Shown piece after piece: positions 51,034-52,383 of a stretch of 52,383 bases of DNA (positions are counted from its first letter, which is position 1; each line of letters starts with the position of its first letter). Source of the DNA: Sedimentisphaerales bacterium. Lineage in GTDB: Bacteria > Planctomycetota > Phycisphaerae > Sedimentisphaerales > Anaerohalosphaeraceae. A program made the translations under genes and the position numbers. The notes beneath the pieces are model-generated. The model was given only the letters and a program-made list of their open reading frames with translations. It was not told the DNA's origin and ran no database searches. The stretch covers positions 1 to 52,383 of the forward strand of contig JAFGPC010000158.1 of NCBI GenBank assembly GCA_016926155.1, written 5' to 3'.

Positions 51034-51070
51034 GGCATGGGTTCGGAAACAACACCGAATCCATTCTACA
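51034..51070 (+). repeat. 37-bp hairpin-type repeat, copy T2
   Basis: Same unit as 49055-49091. Here the stem ATGGGTTCGG / CCGAATCCAT pairs with a single mismatch (G-T in RNA) across a 7-base loop. It ends 3 bases before the cysM stop codon on the minus strand and may also serve as that gene's 3' structure. Confidence 0.65.
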
Positions 51071-51073
51071 GGT

Positions 51074-51982
51074 CTACGGCGGGCATTTGGCGCAGGTCGA
51101 GCGGAACAGAGCCGTGCTCAGGTAGCGGTCGCCCCGGTCGCAGATGATGGTCACGACGGTTCCGCCGGTAAGCCGGCCGGCGATCCGGATCGCTCCGGCG
51201 ACCGCCGCCCCGGAGCTGATCCCCGCAAAAATCCCCTCCTGCGAGGCAAGCCGACGTGTGGTCTCAAAGGCCGGCTCGTCATCCATTCGGATTACCTCAT
51301 CCAGACCGGCCCGATCATAAATCTCCGGCACCATCGACTCGGTCATGTTCTTGAGCCCCTGAATAGCATGGCCGCGATTGGGTTCGACACCCACAATCCG
51401 AACCGAAGTAAGCTTTTCGCGCAGGTATCGCGACACACCCATTAATGTACCGGTCGTGCCCATACCCGCTACAAAGATATCCACCTGACCCGCCGCCTGG
51501 GTAAAGATCTCCGGCCCGGTCGTCTCGTAATGCGCCAGCGGATTATTCTCATTGGCAAACTGATTGGGCATGTAATACTTCTCCGGGTGCTCATCGACCA
51601 TCTTGTGCGCCAGTCGGATCGCTCCGTCGGTCCCCTGGCATCCGGGCGTTAGAACAACCTCGGCGCCGAACGCCTCCAGCACAAGCCGGCGCTCGGTGCT
51701 CACGCATTCGGGCAACGTCAGGATAACGCGATATCCCTTGGCCGCCCCGATCATCGCCAGGGCAATACCCGTATTGCCGCTGGTCGGTTCCAAGATGATT
51801 TTGTCCGACGTCAACTGGCCGGACTGCTCGGCCTTTTCGATCATATACAGGGCCGGACGGTCCTTGATCGAGCCGCCGGGATTATTGCCTTCCAGCTTGG
51901 CCAGGAGTCGCACGCGCGGATTGGGATTGAGCCGTTTGAGTTCGACCAGAGGCGTGTTGCCGATTGCCGACTGAATCGTCAT
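51074..51982 (-). CDS. cysM: cysteine synthase (CysM-type)
   Basis: A 302-residue PLP enzyme of the O-acetylserine sulfhydrylase family, making cysteine. The cofactor Lys is in N-N-P-G-G-S-I-K-D-R-P-A; the substrate loop is P-T-S-G-N-T-G, the phosphate loop G-T-T-G-T. The end V-T-I-I-C-D-R-G-D-R-Y-L-S-T matches CysM (cysteine synthase B) better than CysK. A short C-A-K-C-P-P tail follows. The start at ATG 51982 is supported by AAGGA upstream, though the spacing is long; the TTG at 52003 is unlikely. It is a single gene with a hairpin repeat at its 3' end. Confidence 0.9.
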   Translation of the reverse strand: MTIQSAIGNTPLVELKRLNPNPRVRLLAKLEGNNPGGSIKDRPALYMIEKAEQSGQLTSDKIILEPTSGNTGIALAMIGAAKGYRVILTLPECVSTERRLVLEAFGAEVVLTPGCQGTDGAIRLAHKMVDEHPEKYYMPNQFANENNPLAHYETTGPEIFTQAAGQVDIFVAGMGTTGTLMGVSRYLREKLTSVRIVGVEPNRGHAIQGLKNMTESMVPEIYDRAGLDEVIRMDDEPAFETTRRLASQEGIFAGISSGAAVAGAIRIAGRLTGGTVVTIICDRGDRYLSTALFRSTCAKCPP

Positions 51983-52148
51983 AGGCGTAACGAATCCTTC
52001 CAAAGTTTCGTTTATGTATCCATGAAACCAGAACCGACATGATTACTATAGTGTTTTCGTAGCCTTTGAGCAAACAGATTTCCGGCTCAGACGCCGAATG
52101 AACCAACCTCCGACATCTTCTTCAGATGGCCCGTTGAAGCCCCTTGCC

Positions 52149-52383
52149 TTATTGTCCCGGCTGGGGCTGGGCACTCGTCCAGTTGGTGGGGTCGTTGCCG
52201 TACAGCAACGTCGGATCGGTCGCGGCCGGATGGGCATGCTGCAGGCTCGCGCCCGTCCCGTCGGCCTCGACCGGCCAGGGGGCCTGGTCTTCATACTCCA
52301 CCGAAGCAACCCGGATATAATACCGCTCCTTCTGCCACTCCTTGTCCCCCGGACGCGACAACGTCACCCGTTCGCCGTCATTG
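52149..52383 (-). CDS. C-terminal end of a large exported protein (lamin-tail-like), partial
   Basis: The minus-strand frame is open to the window edge, so only the last ~77 residues are seen. They read like the final strands of a lamin-tail-domain (LTD) module: G-E-R-V-T-L-S-R-P, Y-I-R-V-A-S-V-E-Y-E-D-Q-A-P-W-P, E-A-D-G-T-G-A-S-L-Q, D-P-T-N-W-T-S-A. 'A-P-W-P x x A-D-G-x-G-x-S-L' is the hallmark of that tail. LTD modules close long secreted planctomycete and Verrucomicrobia proteins (CotH-like, DUF1573, etc.). The start lies beyond the window. Confidence 0.7.
   Translation of the reverse strand, partial: NDGERVTLSRPGDKEWQKERYYIRVASVEYEDQAPWPVEADGTGASLQHAHPAATDPTLLYGNDPTNWTSAQPQPGQ

Noticed and set aside
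1-52383. CRISPR arrays, rRNA, tRNA, prophage genes, transposases, reverse transcriptase
   Set aside because: No evenly spaced repeats, no conserved RNA cores, and no matching motifs (for example Y-x-D-D reverse transcriptase or DDE/Y1 transposase) in the frames read.

Overview
The window looks like chromosome of a free-living, heterotrophic Planctomycetota bacterium, most likely class Phycisphaerae (Sedimentisphaerales-like). The reasons are the paired dockerin-like Ca-binding half-repeats ending in D-L-x-x-L-A-x-x-W at the ends of secreted proteins, the prepilin-type secreted proteins with a V/A-F-V-D-G-H-A motif, DUF1080, NIPSNAP and Tat-exported sugar isomerase proteins, and an ECF sigma/anti-sigma pair. 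This assignment is an inference from family content; there is no rRNA in the window. No tRNA, rRNA, CRISPR array, prophage or transposase gene was found.

Layout. 1-5.6 kb: a dockerin-like remnant, a REP-like element, MarC, a coiled-coil exported protein, a HAD phosphatase, a Tat-exported TIM-barrel isomerase, an exported beta-propeller lipoprotein and small proteins. 5.9-10.5 kb: a monooxygenase/iron-alcohol-dehydrogenase pair, a glycosyltransferase and pyrR-pyrB. 10.6-21.3 kb: a PQQ-type propeller, a SWIM zinc mini-protein, a large SGNH-TPR membrane protein, pyrC with an NYN nuclease gene, araB-araD, a Bcp peroxiredoxin and a degenerate E2 acyltransferase. 21.4-24.8 kb: a leftward ribH - GH43 - nusB - parA run, with a candidate small RNA at its end. 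25.1-31.6 kb: a rightward series of a TPR protein, metallophosphoesterase, pgsA, ribBA, a lipoprotein and a double DUF1080 protein. 31.7-36.1 kb: an AT-rich membrane gene, a broken MBL-fold gene, NIPSNAP, a small lipoprotein, an orphan histidine kinase and a pilin. 36.1-43.9 kb: a second candidate sRNA (minus strand), panB, a glycosyltransferase, pdxJ-dapA, a prepilin-like protein, a 9-bp iteron-like array and the anti-sigma/ECF sigma pair. 44-52.4 kb: GH5, SGNH hydrolase, a five-repeat Kazal protein, an EEP-family lipoprotein, an accessory block with a formylglycine-enzyme-like (FGE) protein and a GxxExxY protein, cysM, and the end of another large exported protein.

Function. Housekeeping biosynthesis (pyrimidines, riboflavin, pyridoxal, pantothenate, lysine, cysteine, phosphatidylglycerol) is interleaved with exported carbohydrate-active proteins (GH5, GH43, DUF1080, SGNH esterases, isomerase, araBD), which fits a polysaccharide degrader.

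The most unusual area is 48.9-51.1 kb. A dockerin/FGE-fold protein ends in a patch whose codons look like the variable region of a diversity-generating retroelement (no T-ending codons, conserved C-type-lectin-fold scaffold, a small hairpin at the stop). Next to it is a GxxExxY nuclease-fold gene flanked by 51-bp near-perfect direct repeats. The whole block is bracketed by two related 37-bp hairpins and preceded by one copy of a REP-like element whose other copy is at the left end of the window. No reverse transcriptase or template repeat is present here, so a retroelement role would have to be supplied from elsewhere in the genome.
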